Positions 10,955 through 21,803 of a DNA stretch of 59,405 nt are shown in pieces (within the stretch, counting starts at the first letter, position 1; the number at the start of each line of letters is the position of its first letter). The DNA is taken from positions 301,269-360,673 of the forward strand of contig WELA01003352.1 in assembly GCA_009602735.1 (NCBI GenBank), given 5' to 3'. Position numbers and translations under genes: made by a program. The notes beneath the pieces are model-generated. The model worked only from the letters and a program-made list of their open reading frames with translations, ran no database searches and was not told where the DNA came from. Origin of the DNA: Mesotaenium endlicherianum. Its lineage: Eukaryota > Streptophyta > Zygnematophyceae > Zygnematales > Mesotaeniaceae.

Positions 10955-12628
10955 ATGCCAACAACTCACGCTATGATGCGACGGCTCATAGGCCACATGA
11001 GAGAGGGGCGGAGGAAGAGTGGGAGGGCTCCACCAGAAGAGCCAGCATCTCCACTTGCTCGTGCAGCGCCAGGTGGCAGCAGCGGCGTGCGCAGCCTGAA
11101 CACACGTCAAGGCACAGGCATTACAGAGCTTCCAGACGACGTCCTGTGGCGCATCTTGCAGGCTGCCCTTTGCCAGGCTCAGCGCTCATCAGTCGCCCCT
11201 GAGCTGGTCGCCCTCGGGCTTGTTAGCGACTACAGGAGCGTTTGCCAGAAATGGAGCCGGGTCATCAGCCATGGCTGCAAGCGCGCGCGCCTCGTCGACC
11301 CAGCGGCCGACGTGGACGCTGCCCTCGCCACGCTGCGAACGTTCAAGAATGTAACACGCGTGTGCTTGAGAGGGACCTCCTTCTACCGCTTTAACTTCGA
11401 CAGCTCCCCCTCTCCCGTTTTCGGCGGCGAGCTCCTGAGGGCGCTGGCTGAGGGCTTCCCGCTCCTGACCTCGTTCGACGTGGAGCTCTGCCGCGGGTGG
11501 GAGTTTCTGCCGAGCCTTGCGCACTTCCTCTTGCGGAGGACCACCTTGCGGGAGCTCAGGCTCAAAATCATCGACAAGCCGGTGCAGGTCGTGAGTATTC
11601 AAGAAGGGCCAGCTGATGAGGGCCACTCATGTTACGAGTGGAACCCGATGACTCACAGGTGGCAGGAGTACCACGCCTTGCTGGCAGGCCTGGACTTCGG
11701 GAGGCTCGCTCATCTCCAGACGGTCACGCTCGACTTCAGCGAGCTCTACTTCCCGAGCCATGGCCCCCTCAGCCTGCCCATCAGCGAGACGCTTGCGCAG
11801 CTCCCGGGGCTGGCCGCCCTTCACGTGGCACTCTCCGACGCCGCGCAGGTGGCACATCTGCCGCCGTGGCTGGCGGAGCTGCGCCCCTTTGTCACGCTCA
11901 GAATGCGCTTCAGGCGCATGTTCTCCTCCCACTTGCTGTCTTCCCTGGCGGCCATGCACTCCCTGCAGGAGCTTGAGCTCCTCTTTAGCCCTGACCTGGT
12001 TCTTGGCCCTGCAGTCATCAAGAACCTCGCTGCCCTGGAGTCGCTGACCTCCCTCACGCTTGCTTACGGGGAAACCAGGGAGCGGGACCTGGACCCAGGC
12101 AGCTTGGCGAAGGCACTCTTCAGCCCGCGCCTGCGCAAGCTCCACCTCATCTGCAATGCGCTGCCCCGGCTGACAACGCCCCTGCCCCTCCTGGAGGACC
12201 TGCTGCTTCACGTGAGCGCGCCCAACTCTAGCATCCCGCGCGAACTTTTTGCGTTCACACCCGCCCTGCGCTCCCTGGACCTGGGCCTCCACAGCACGCC
12301 CGTGTGGCCTGACTTGGGCAGCTATCTCACGGGGCTCACGTTCCTGGGCCTGAACTGCGGGACAGAGAGGGGCTTCTGCGATGTCAGCCGCATGGACGCC
12401 CTCCGGGAGCTCAGGATCGGGAACTGCCGGCTGCTGAAGTCCATTGCTGGGGTGTTTTTCCTCGGCCGCGCGACAGGTGTCACGCTCAGGTGCTCCTGTG
12501 GGGCGCGTGGGGGCTGTTTCAGCTGCTATGGGAGCTACGCCGAGTACGCTAGGGCGGGCCAGGCCTGCTCCAAGATGACAAGCGGCATGGCCAGACAGCT
12601 GTTCCGCGACACACGGCGCAGCCAATAG
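10955..12628 (+). CDS. F-box/leucine-rich-repeat protein, family member 1 (intact)
   Basis: Uninterrupted single exon of 557 codons. A basic, Pro/Ser-rich leader of about 55 residues precedes an F-box: ITELPDDVLWRILQAAL, a variable loop, then YRSVCQKWSRVI. The rest is leucine-rich repeats with irregular L-x2-L-x-L spacing (LTSFDVELCRGW, LRELRLKI, LQTVTLDFSELYFP, LAALHVALS, LQELELLF, LTSLTLAYG, LRKLHLICN, LRSLDLGLH). A conserved C-terminal block follows: LRIGNCRLL, GVFFLGRATGVTLRCSC and YAEYARAG...ARQLFRDTR. F-box proteins recruit substrates to SCF ubiquitin ligases by binding SKP1; the LRR would bind substrate. That role is inferred from the domains. Comparison with members 2 and 4 favours the ATG at 10976 over 10955 as the ancestral start. 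It is the best preserved long member. Confidence 0.85.
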   Translation: MPTTHAMMRRLIGHMREGRRKSGRAPPEEPASPLARAAPGGSSGVRSLNTRQGTGITELPDDVLWRILQAALCQAQRSSVAPELVALGLVSDYRSVCQKWSRVISHGCKRARLVDPAADVDAALATLRTFKNVTRVCLRGTSFYRFNFDSSPSPVFGGELLRALAEGFPLLTSFDVELCRGWEFLPSLAHFLLRRTTLRELRLKIIDKPVQVVSIQEGPADEGHSCYEWNPMTHRWQEYHALLAGLDFGRLAHLQTVTLDFSELYFPSHGPLSLPISETLAQLPGLAALHVALSDAAQVAHLPPWLAELRPFVTLRMRFRRMFSSHLLSSLAAMHSLQELELLFSPDLVLGPAVIKNLAALESLTSLTLAYGETRERDLDPGSLAKALFSPRLRKLHLICNALPRLTTPLPLLEDLLLHVSAPNSSIPRELFAFTPALRSLDLGLHSTPVWPDLGSYLTGLTFLGLNCGTERGFCDVSRMDALRELRIGNCRLLKSIAGVFFLGRATGVTLRCSCGARGGCFSCYGSYAEYARAGQACSKMTSGMARQLFRDTRRSQ

Positions 12629-14999
12629 CTGACAAGTGGGTGGGAAATATATCTGGGGTGCTGTCAAGCAGAAGCCCTTGTCGAATTGCGTGGACGGTGG
12701 GACACATAGACCTACAATAAGAAGCCGCCGAGAATTAAGCGGGTCCGGCAGCAGGAGGGCTAAGATTGAATGCGGGCGGCACCTGGTCAACGTTGGACCT
12801 TGGTCAAGATCCTCTCATCGCGTGATCCTCCATGCGTGATGCCCGTCGGCCGTCGCCACTCATGTGTGGTTTCCCCATTCCAATACAACATGCATCTGCC
12901 AAAGCGGACATGATTCACCTTCTATGTTGTGATGGGCTTTGGAGTCTAGCTAGAGGGCGCTGCGCCTGAAGCTGGGGCCTGGATTGTCTGCAGTATGTTG
13001 ATAATAGATATGGCATGCTGTTCCTACGTGGAGCTTCAACATCACCTTGGACATAAGTTTGTCGGCACACTGGAGGACTGGTGTGTGTGCTGTCGCTCTC
13101 TTCTATAAGGTCCAGTCAGACAAAGCCCACCTCCTGGGACCAGATATACACTTCAAGTTGGCAGACTGTGGTGCTCAATAAATCAGAGACTTGGGTTGAG
13201 CGCTAGTATAAAGCTCTGTAGAGTGTCATGCGCACGCCTGCTCTATTGCATGCATAGTAGTAATAATTGCTGATCACTTTTTTACAGTATAATACTTATA
13301 GTATACTTGTGTGCCAACCATGATGGGTCTGGATTGCACTCATTGGCAAGTGAGGACAGTGGCTTAGCCCGCTGACGACCTGCTTGATATCGAGAGCTTG
13401 AGCCTTGTAACAAATTTTGAGCGTATGAAACTTGGCATGAACTGATTGTATATACAGATATAAAGACAAAACATACATTTGACCTTGAGGCAATGCGAGT
13501 TTAGGGGTTCAAGTTGTGCAGATCAGCTTCACGTGCTCCTTGTACAAGCTAGTAACAGTATGTAATCACAAGCGAAATTATGCGTATAGTACGACATATA
13601 TGCACAGCGGAAATCAAAAACTGCATCCACTTGGATACTTCCTTGCATTCGCAACTAGCTAGCTTGCAGCAGTAAGCCCATGGAAGCTGATTTGCATCTT
13701 TGACTGCAAACAATTCTTGCGCTAGTTCTATCACTAGCTATAACTTGGCCAGACAAGCTCAGGTGATGTATGCACAATATAAAGAAGTCAAAGTTATTTA
13801 GGTCATCAAAAGGTTATTCTGACTTATATGCATCTGCATACTATAGTTTGTTATCCTCGCACCACACGTGCAATGCATCACAGCTGGCTGTTCCACAAGC
13901 TAACATGTCTATACTGTGTCACCGACGGCCTGGGCCCTGTACAGAAGGCCGAGTGCTTAAAGCAGATTACACACTTTCAAAACCGATTTTACACTGGTGC
14001 AAGGGCGCAAGGCCCTCTTGCTGATGAGCAAATGCAGGCTTGTGACTAACGTGCATAAAGAAAAGCCACCGTGAAGGGACAGATCAGGCAAGGGATAGAT
14101 GAAGAGAATTTTTTCTTGCTGTAGACCCTAAGGTGTATCAGCGCTTGCATCAGGCCCCGGCTTCCGAGCCCGACCGTTCACACTCCAGCTCAACTGATCA
14201 TGCACTAAGACCACCGCCAGAGGGGTTGGAAGGGCGTTCCGCGCCCTTAGCCGCTCTATAAACCCTAGCATAGACCTAGCTCGGGTGCGGCTCCTACACC
14301 TCGACGGCACATCCCAAGCCAAGAGGCCCGGCGCAGCTTCAGAATCCACACCCAAAAAGAACCCCAGGGCAGGGCTTCAAAGTATGCTCTACTGCAGTCG
14401 TGCTGCCGTCTTCTTCACTGCATGGATGATGGGCACTGACAACCACCTTTGAATCCTCGATGAGGCGTGAGGAGACCGCGCAAGGGTCCCCGATACGAGG
14501 CTCAAGCCGCAAGAAAGAGGAGAGAGCTTCCAAAAATGTGCCAACACGCGATCGCGCCTGGATGGTGCGGATTGCTACCTAGCTTGGTAGAGGGTGCTGT
14601 AGTCTGGTGTCCATGCGAGTCCCTCAGCTCTTCTTTGTGCTTTTGTCTCAGTTCTCTAGCGAGAAGGGCTTCTTCACAAGCCTTGGCATGAAATTGCTGT
14701 TTGGGCCGAGCGTTACGCCCAAAAACCTCAACCCTCTAAATCCCAGAGAACCCCCCAGCAAACCCCTCATCTGACCTTGGCGATTGGCCCCACACCTGGC
14801 ACTACTGCCCCTCCCTGCAGGCTGCATGAGCGCGCCAGCTTAATAGTTGAAAGTTCAAAGAAGGCACGTTAGGGAGGGCGGGGGCGTGGTGCATGGCGGT
14901 GCAAATGGGATAGTTGCTGCCGCCATGTTTCGCCAGGTGTCACTTACGCAATCGCTTGCATTTCCTCTGACCCACCTGACGAGCCCATTGCAGAACCGC
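12629..14999. other. Spacer after F-box/LRR member 1, no gene seen
   Basis: No recognisable coding exon. Short frames on both strands (for example near 13770-14050 and 14130-14530) have no family resemblance. A degenerate TTTAGGG-like stretch (reverse complement of AACCCTCTAAATCCC) lies near 14730. Confidence 0.45.
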
Positions 15000-15000
15000 C

Positions 15001-15723
15001 TCAAGCCCTCCTAGAGCTGTGTGCCAACTTGGCAACTTGTCTCTGGGGCCACGCGGAAGCTCCTGTTGCACCCATCAGCAGACCATTCCTTGCCCATAGC
15101 ATGCAAGTGTACTCATCAGAAGGAGGAGCTTGACAAGGGCTGGCAAATCGCCGGCTGGCAAATCGCCAGCTGGCAAGCATCGACATGCAGAGCACCACAC
15201 AAATGCAGAGCACCATACGGGCACTGAACTGCGGAGGTCTGGTTAAGGAGATGGTGCCAGGTGGCAAGTCCCAAAGATGCCACCTAGCTGCTTGGAGGGG
15301 ATCGAAGGCAGAACGTGACTCAGGGCCAGCAGCGTGTGACAAAAAGGTAAAGAGGTGGGTGACTATGTCATGCTTTTGATGACTGATTTCCAGGGCAGGA
15401 AATTGCACTTCAATTTGAAAGGCGAAAGAGGGTGGGAAAGAGGAGAGTGGGAGACAGGGAAGAAGGGACGCAAATAGTGTCACGCGTGAAGAGTATACCA
15501 AGAAAACAGTGTGAACCGAGGCCACTTTTTCTGCAGCCTTTTTTTCAGATGGCAGTTTTAGCTCGCTCACTATAGCAACTTTGAATGCGCCAGAAGTTAG
15601 ATCCAGATTTCTAGCGCTCTGTTCCATAAAGAAGGTGGAAGAAAGCACGATTGAAGTGAGCAACAGAGAAGAACAAAAAGAGAGGTTGGAAGGGCCTATG
15701 TTACGAAGTCGTCTTGAGTTCAT
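15001..15723 (-). CDS. Open reading frame of 240 codons, doubtful
   Basis: ATG-initiated and uninterrupted, with hydrophobic segments near residues 15-33 and in the C-terminal third (MVLCICVVLCMSML). I recognise no domain. The part coding for the C-terminus overlaps a 15-bp minisatellite, which argues against selection on the protein. No intron signals or conserved block support it. It may be a chance frame. Confidence 0.15.
   Translation of the reverse strand: MNSRRLRNIGPSNLSFCSSLLLTSIVLSSTFFMEQSARNLDLTSGAFKVAIVSELKLPSEKKAAEKVASVHTVFLVYSSRVTLFASLLPCLPLSSFPPSFAFQIEVQFPALEISHQKHDIVTHLFTFLSHAAGPESRSAFDPLQAARWHLWDLPPGTISLTRPPQFSARMVLCICVVLCMSMLASWRFASRRFASPCQAPPSDEYTCMLWARNGLLMGATGASAWPQRQVAKLAHSSRRA
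15143..15215 (+). repeat. Two adjacent short minisatellites
   Basis: A 15-bp unit (GCTGGCAAATCGCCR) occurs twice plus a partial third copy, followed by two copies of an 18-bp unit beginning ATGCAGAGCACCAYA. Confidence 0.7.
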
Positions 15724-17464
15724 GTCATGTACCAGATAGCTTCTCCTCTAGTTCTCCTGCAAATCTCTTAATATCATTTCTACCATCTTAATTGCTCTCT
15801 TGATACATTCTGTTGCCGGTTCTTATCGAGGCTGGCCTTCGAGTACTACTCACCATTCATAAGCCCTGTAGATTTTGCAAGATAAATGTGGAACTATAAT
15901 GGTCGACAAGATGGAACAAGAAAGACAGCAAGTGTCTATATTGAATTTATCTACGCTTGCCCGTCGGTTTGTGTACACTCAAAAATATTTTGATCTTAGC
16001 CAGAAGGACAACATATTGTTATTTGGGCAGGCACTCAAGAAATGTACATATATGTCCTTTCCGGACGACAAAATCTATGTCTATATGACCCTTCGGATCG
16101 AAATTAGTTGTTTGGCTCTCGAGAGTTTCATTTCGCTTTCCTTAGCGGCATCATGCATGCATGGGCATGGAGCTCCCATTAACATTAAGGACATCCCTAA
16201 ATTGGTACCAAGAAAGCTGTATACCTCGTTCATAATACAAGTCTCGGGGTCTTGTAGTCGGCTGCAAACGGTCCGGCAAGGCTTTCACATATATTGCCGC
16301 TATCTGGATGCATAAGAGTTTAGTAGACACGGTAATCGTACTCATTGACTTCCTGCTACTTTCTGAGCCAAGTATGAAATGTCCAGAGCATGATCTTGAT
16401 AGCAGGTAGAAATCATTTGAGGCTCAGGGGATGTTGGCAGTTCAAAAAAGCAAGTTGAATATGCAATATTTCAATTAAGGTATTACCCTTGTACTAGTTG
16501 ACTTGATTTCTGTGCACGCATGGAGCATACAGCTAGTGCTTGCGTGTATCTTGCTGGAGAAGGCTCCTTTGGGACATGTCCCTGAGTGGTTGCATGATAG
16601 AAGAGTATGGTATATGATGAATGTCTCTCTCTGGGTTCTCACTCTGTTGAAGGAAAGTCTGACAAGCGAAGGAGGGAAAGAGACGCTGATCAAGAAAGGT
16701 CTTTATCTCATTGTGATTAATGTAGAACTAGACAGGTCAGCAATTTCAGCATGACATTCCAGTAATTTTATAGCATACTTATGCTTAATCACAATGATGT
16801 CAATGTTCGTTGAAACTTAGCTCAATCATTACGCTTCAGTCTGGTATATTTTTCATTCCTTACAAGGACAAATCACAAGTCTTGACGACTCACGAGAGCT
16901 TTCTGTATCAGCTTGTCTTACCACCTCTGCCACTATATGTTCATGGCTGAAGCTGCTACGCCCCAACGATTACCTTTCACTTCACCTATTTTTTGGGGCC
17001 TGAATGCCTTTAACGTTGTATCTTGCTGTGGCTGCAATGCAGGTGCTGCTGGCTAAGATGGCTGGAAGACAGCCTGTGAGAAGACTCACATGTTGGTCGT
17101 GATTCAACCCTATACCAGCAAGTTATAATGTGAAGTGCAGAAGATCAAGGCCAGGCTACTGATGGCTATACCCTGCCACCCAAGGTCCATATTCTCATAA
17201 TTTTGTTTCCTCTCTGTCACAAGGATCATGACGATGCCATCCATACCGGACACTAACGCAGAGAATTGGAGCGTATTGGTGGAACACTTCTCCATCATCT
17301 CTGCACTTCTAATGTGCTGTCTCTCCTTAGTCGTCTTTGTGACCCTTGAGACACGGAGGCTTAACATTTTATACTCTAGTTGGGCAATCTTTTTCATAGC
17401 GGCTGTGGACTTAAGGTGGGCATGTCCCAAAGCTCCAAGGCAAATGAAAAGGTTAACGAGACAG
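15724..17464. other. Spacer before F-box/LRR member 2, no gene seen
   Basis: AT-richer DNA without a recognisable exon. An open frame at about 15875-16315 lacks an ATG start and resembles nothing known. Just upstream of member 2 the same frame stays open from 17228 and includes a hydrophobic stretch; I do not include it because homology with member 4 begins at the ATG at 17465. Confidence 0.4.
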
Positions 17465-19306
17465 ATGAGGTGGTGGCGAGGCAATCATGGCAGAGCGCAT
17501 CGAGGGGATGAAGCTTGTGGCAGCCCGAGCATGTGTCAGGTTAGGGACTTCGGGAACCTTCCAGACAATGCTCTGGAGCCCATCCTGAAAGCTGCCATTG
17601 GACAGGGCAAGGATGCTCACATTTACAGAAGTGTGTGCAAGCAGTGGAACCGGGTCATCTGCTGCGCCTACAAGCAAGTGTACCTTGCAGACTCAAGGTC
17701 GCAAGTGCGCCCTGCCCTTGCCACTCTCCGGAAGTACCCAAGAGTGACACACGTGCGCTTGGAAGTCTCCTCCTGCCCTAGATCGCTGTGGTGGACAAGT
17801 GTTTTTGTCAGATCGTTCCCAAGGGCGCTGGCTCAGGGGTTCCCCACTATCACCTCAATTAGTCTGGAGCTCTGCTGCGGGTGGGAGGTTCTGCCAGACC
17901 TCGCGCACTTTCTGTCGCATCGGACGCGTCTGAAAGAGTTGAGTCTCAAGTTTAGTGATTGTTTGCCGCATGGATTGCTTACTTTTGAACCGGATGACAA
18001 CGCCTGGCGGGAGTACCAAACCTCTCTGGCGGCCCTGGACTTCAGAAAGCTCACACATCTCAAGGTGCTCACGCTGGACTTTACAGAGCTCTACTACCCT
18101 GAGAGCTCATCCAGTGTATCTCGCAGCAATGTGCCCCCCACTCTTCCAGTTAGCAAAACGATTGCAGAGCTCCGTGGGCTAGAAGCCTTCCACCTTCTGG
18201 TTTCTGACCAGAATCCAGTGGTGCAACTACCAGCTTGGCTGGGGGAGCTGAACTCTCTTGCCAGCCTCAGCACGGCCTGTAACGGTGAGAACCTCCCTTC
18301 TCCAATGTCTTCTAAGGTCTCCGGCGTCCCCTGCACACCTCGTCAAAACTTCAGCTCCCTCATTGACCCTCACTGGGCGCTTAGGCCTTTGTTCCTTGAA
18401 GTGCTCAAACCTTGACTCCTTCACCTTGCTAATACTCCGGTGCTTATGGTCACGGTTCCAGGCTCGGAGACGGACAGCTCGTGGAGCGCAGTGTTCAGCC
18501 ATCGCCTGCGAAAGCTACACCTCACCTCTGACAGGCTCCTGCAGTTCACAGGATGCATGCCCCTCCTGGAGGACCTGGTGCTTTGCATAAATGCATACCC
18601 GCCTGACATGGACCAAACCTCCGCGGACACTCTGGCATGTCTGATGTCGAGCCCGCGACTGCGGAAGCTCCACCTCACTTGCAACAGGTTGCCGCGGTTG
18701 ATTGCGCCCCTGCCCCTGTTGGAGGACCTGCTGCTTCATTGCAATGGATGGGTGAGGGACATTGATGTGGACCTCAACAGTCTGGCGTATCTGGTTTTCA
18801 ACCCGCGCCTGCGGAAGCTGGACGTGAGGATCAGAAACGAGCTCCCGGTGCTGAGCGAGGTCATGCCCGTCCTGGAGGAGCTGAAGCTTTGTGTGGCAAA
18901 GCCGGGTGACCACCTGCAGCACGACCTGTTTGATTTCACACCCGCCCTTCGCTCCCTAACCCTCGTGCTTGAGGCCGGGTCCGTGTCGCCCAAGCTTGGC
19001 TGCCTCACTAGGCTCGCGCGTTTGAGTGTCGTGGGCCAGGCGTGCTTCTGGGGCATCGAGCGCATCCGTCCCCACAGCGAGCTCAGGGTTGACTGCAGAG
19101 TTGTGCATACCATCCCGTGGGTGCTTGACCTCAGCCCTGCAACAGATTTCTCGGTGTGGTGCTCCTGCTCCCAAAGGGCCTTTGGCACGGGAAGGGTCTT
19201 TTGCGGCTCTGCAGATTACGCGAATTCAAGATGGCAGTACTGGATGTGCCGCAGCATGACCTGCGTTGAAGCCAAACGGCTCCTCCCAGATATGAGGCTC
19301 TTTTAA
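17465..19306 (+). CDS. F-box/LRR protein, family member 2 (disrupted or spliced middle)
   Basis: The start ATGAGG aligns with the ATGAGACGACG of member 4. The F-box is FGNLPDNALEPILKAAI then YRSVCKQWNRVI. LRR blocks follow as in the family (FPTITSISLELCCGW, HLKVLTLDFTELYYP, TLPVSKTIAEL). After LASLSTACN the frame reads unrelated residues and meets TGA at 18413-18415, then resumes in the same frame. A donor AACG|GTGAGA at 18284/18285 and an acceptor TTCCAG at 18461 would remove 177 bp, exactly 59 codons, and join in frame. So this is either a gene with an intron or a pseudogene. The C-terminal half carries three tandem copies of an approximately 50-residue LRR module that other members have once. 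The terminal CSC and CRSMTCVEAKRLLPD segment is a diverged form of the family's C-terminus. Confidence 0.6.
18285..18461 (+). other. Candidate intron within F-box/LRR member 2
   Basis: Bounded by GTGAGA and TTCCAG, length 177 bp (divisible by three), and contains the only in-frame stop. Its first half still resembles paralogous coding sequence (CTGCACACCTCGTCAAAACT matches the family's ATGCACTCCCTGCAGGAGCT region), so it appears to be decayed exon sequence. Splicing is inferred, not shown. Confidence 0.4.
18497..18952 (+). repeat. Coding tandem triplication, 51- and 50-codon periods
   Basis: Three consecutive modules start at 18497 (SHRLRKLHLTSDRLLQF), 18650 (SPRLRKLHLTCNRLPRL) and 18800 (NPRLRKLDVRIRNELPVL). 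Each continues with P-L/V-L-E-D/E-L and then an acidic linker. Members 1, 3, 4 and 5 have one such module. Confidence 0.85.
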
Positions 19307-21372
19307 CAGCAAGGCAGAGGACTATTCTATATAGACCATTGATGGGACTAGTAGTATAGACAAGTAGCAGACATCTAAAGGGAGTGATTACGTAGTTATG
19401 TGCTCCTTTGGAGAAAAATGTGAGCATTGCATTCAGGCACAGTTGCAAGGAGGGCGGGGAACGTGAGTAGGGGGGATTCAAAATGCACCTTTCAAGTTTC
19501 TAGAGTAAATATGTTGTCTTGTTCGGGTACACTCAAACTTCAGATCGATGGTGTATTTCAAGGTCTAGGTTTGCAAGCTGATATTTTGCTATATGGTGCA
19601 ACTCCTTGTCTTACTTAGTTTCTTCTTTTGTCCTGCAAATTGGTCCAGATTGCGCAAAGGACGTCTTGCCAAAAATGGAAACTCGTAAGCTTTTTGTCTT
19701 GCAAGAGTGTGGATGTCTTCATTTCTGCCGCTTTTGATTCTTGAGCACGAGCAAAAAAGAACTAATATGCACTCGCAGCTGCATGTTGCCTGTTGGTATC
19801 ATCAGCTGTTGCAAGTTTGTGGTTTCATTGCTCGTCGCCTGTATCAAGTATCCAGTAAAAGTGACATTTTAGGCATGCTGTCCTCTATTGTTACAGATGA
19901 CTTGATTAATTTGTTCCACTTCGTGCAATATTCATGTCATGCTATGTTCAAAAGGTCCAGGGTTAATGTAGAAGCTGGTTGGTAGCTATGCAAGGCAGTC
20001 TCTAAGATATTGTTTTTCAATGTAAGGCGTGCAAAGTGTTCCATGCAGCTTGCGCGGAGGATGTAAGAATAATCTTATCGCACCACCATGTTGTTGCGTA
20101 TGAATGCATGGTTCTATTGCATGTTGCTTCACAAGACGAGCCAGAGAAATATAATTTATGTGCCTGTACGGCTGTCGCCAATTCATGTTATGGTGCCGGT
20201 TGCCATGCTTGTTGCTCGTAGATGGAGCTTGGAGTCAAATCCTGGCGCAAAACCAAATTGCCAGCTTACTTCACACAGTTCCCATACCTTATGCTTGCAG
20301 CTTGAGAGTGGAGAATCGTCCTTATCAACGACTACATGTACGGCCCTAGATTGTGATTATTTTGACCTGCACAACGTATTCCTATATCTATTAACACCTA
20401 AGCCTAACAATCACAGTGCAAAAAACGACAGCCTGTTAGTTGCAACCTTGCAAGAGAGGCACTCTATGGAGCACCACTTGTTTGATAATGAGATCTGCTT
20501 TTTGCCAACGTTATGCCAGAGCGCACGCCTGAGGTGGGGCACTCCCCAGTCCCTGCCCCCCTCTCCCTTCTTTTGTCTCTTCAATGCTGGATAGCCCTCG
20601 CGCGCTGCTGCGACCTGCTCCTTACTACCGCCACCATGGCTGCTATTCTTCCCCGACTCACCCCCGACAGCAAGTGCTGCAGTGGCTTGCGTGATTGAGA
20701 CAGCCGCTACCATTGCAACTCTTAGCGATACACGTTCGACAGACGTTTCGCGCATCTGGACGTGCACAATTGATTGGGTACCATCTAAAGGACGGCCCCA
20801 CGTGAACAATCTGATGATCAAATAGCGCTTGACAATGCAGCAGCTGATGACAATGTGGCACCTCCTCCTCGATTATATCCTTCGGACGCACCTGACATAG
20901 TTTAAGGCATGGCGGCGGGAGGTGCCAGCTGTCATCCCTCTCGGCCCATCATCTGTCGCCACCACCACAGTGCGCCCTGCGCCCAGCCACGTGTCATCAC
21001 ATCATTGCGAGCGCAGGACGGCCATGTCAGCCACGTGCGCAAGCATGCCCCCCACCCACAGCTTGCCCCACCATGGTTTGAACTTTGGATTCACGGACCA
21101 AGTCCGAAGTACGGACAGAGTACTCATCAAGAATGTGCAGATGACGGCTGCCATAGCAGCCCATGCCAGCGGTTTTCCAACCTCCTTGGACGGAAGCCCA
21201 AAAAGCTCAGTCAACGCCCTTTAGAAAACTCTGGAAGTGGCGGTCCATGACTCCAAGTCCAACCTTATACCTGCCCTCCACCACAGCCCAAGGAAACGAT
21301 GCAGAAAAAGCTGCCCTTGTCGCTCCTCACACCCACCCCCGACCGCCAACCCCACTCCCACCCCCACCCCCA
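19307..21372. other. Spacer after F-box/LRR member 2, no gene seen
   Basis: No exon with family resemblance. Open frames at 20088-20594 (+) and 20411-20821 (-) overlap on opposite strands and show no domain. C-rich sequence begins near 21330. Confidence 0.4.
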
Positions 21373-21803
21373 NNNNNNNNNNNNNNNNNNNNNNNNNNNN
21401 NNNNNNNNNNNNNNNNNNNNNNNNNNNNNNNNNNNNNNNNNNNNNNNNNNNNNNNNNNNNNNNNNNNNNNNNNNNNNNNNNNNNNNNNNNNNNNNNNNNN
21501 NNNNNNNNNNNNNNNNNNNNNNNNNNNNNNNNNNNNNNNNNNNNNNNNNNNNNNNNNNNNNNNNNNNNNNNNNNNNNNNNNNNNNNNNNNNNNNNNNNNN
21601 NNNNNNNNNNNNNNNNNNNNNNNNNNNNNNNNNNNNNNNNNNNNNNNNNNNNNNNNNNNNNNNNNNNNNNNNNNNNNNNNNNNNNNNNNNNNNNNNNNNN
21701 NNNNNNNNNNNNNNNNNNNNNNNNNNNNNNNNNNNNNNNNNNNNNNNNNNNNNNNNNNNNNNNNNNNNNNNNNNNNNNNNNNNNNNNNNNNNNNNNNNNN
21801 NNN
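21373..21803. other. Assembly gap of 431 N
   Basis: Unknown bases, flanked on both sides by CCCCCACCCCCA-type sequence. The gap lies inside a C-rich microsatellite. Confidence 0.99.

Noticed and set aside
11627..12790. 387-codon open frame on the - strand opposite F-box/LRR member 1
   Set aside because: Mirror of a GC-rich coding sequence; similar antisense frames occur opposite members 2, 4 and 5, as expected from codon composition.
15875..16315. 146-codon open frame on the + strand
   Set aside because: Begins with TTG rather than ATG, has no recognised domain and no neighbouring exon.
17228..17464. In-frame N-terminal extension of F-box/LRR member 2 with a hydrophobic segment
   Set aside because: Homology to member 4 starts at the ATG at 17465. 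The upstream residues resemble nothing and are not shared by paralogues.
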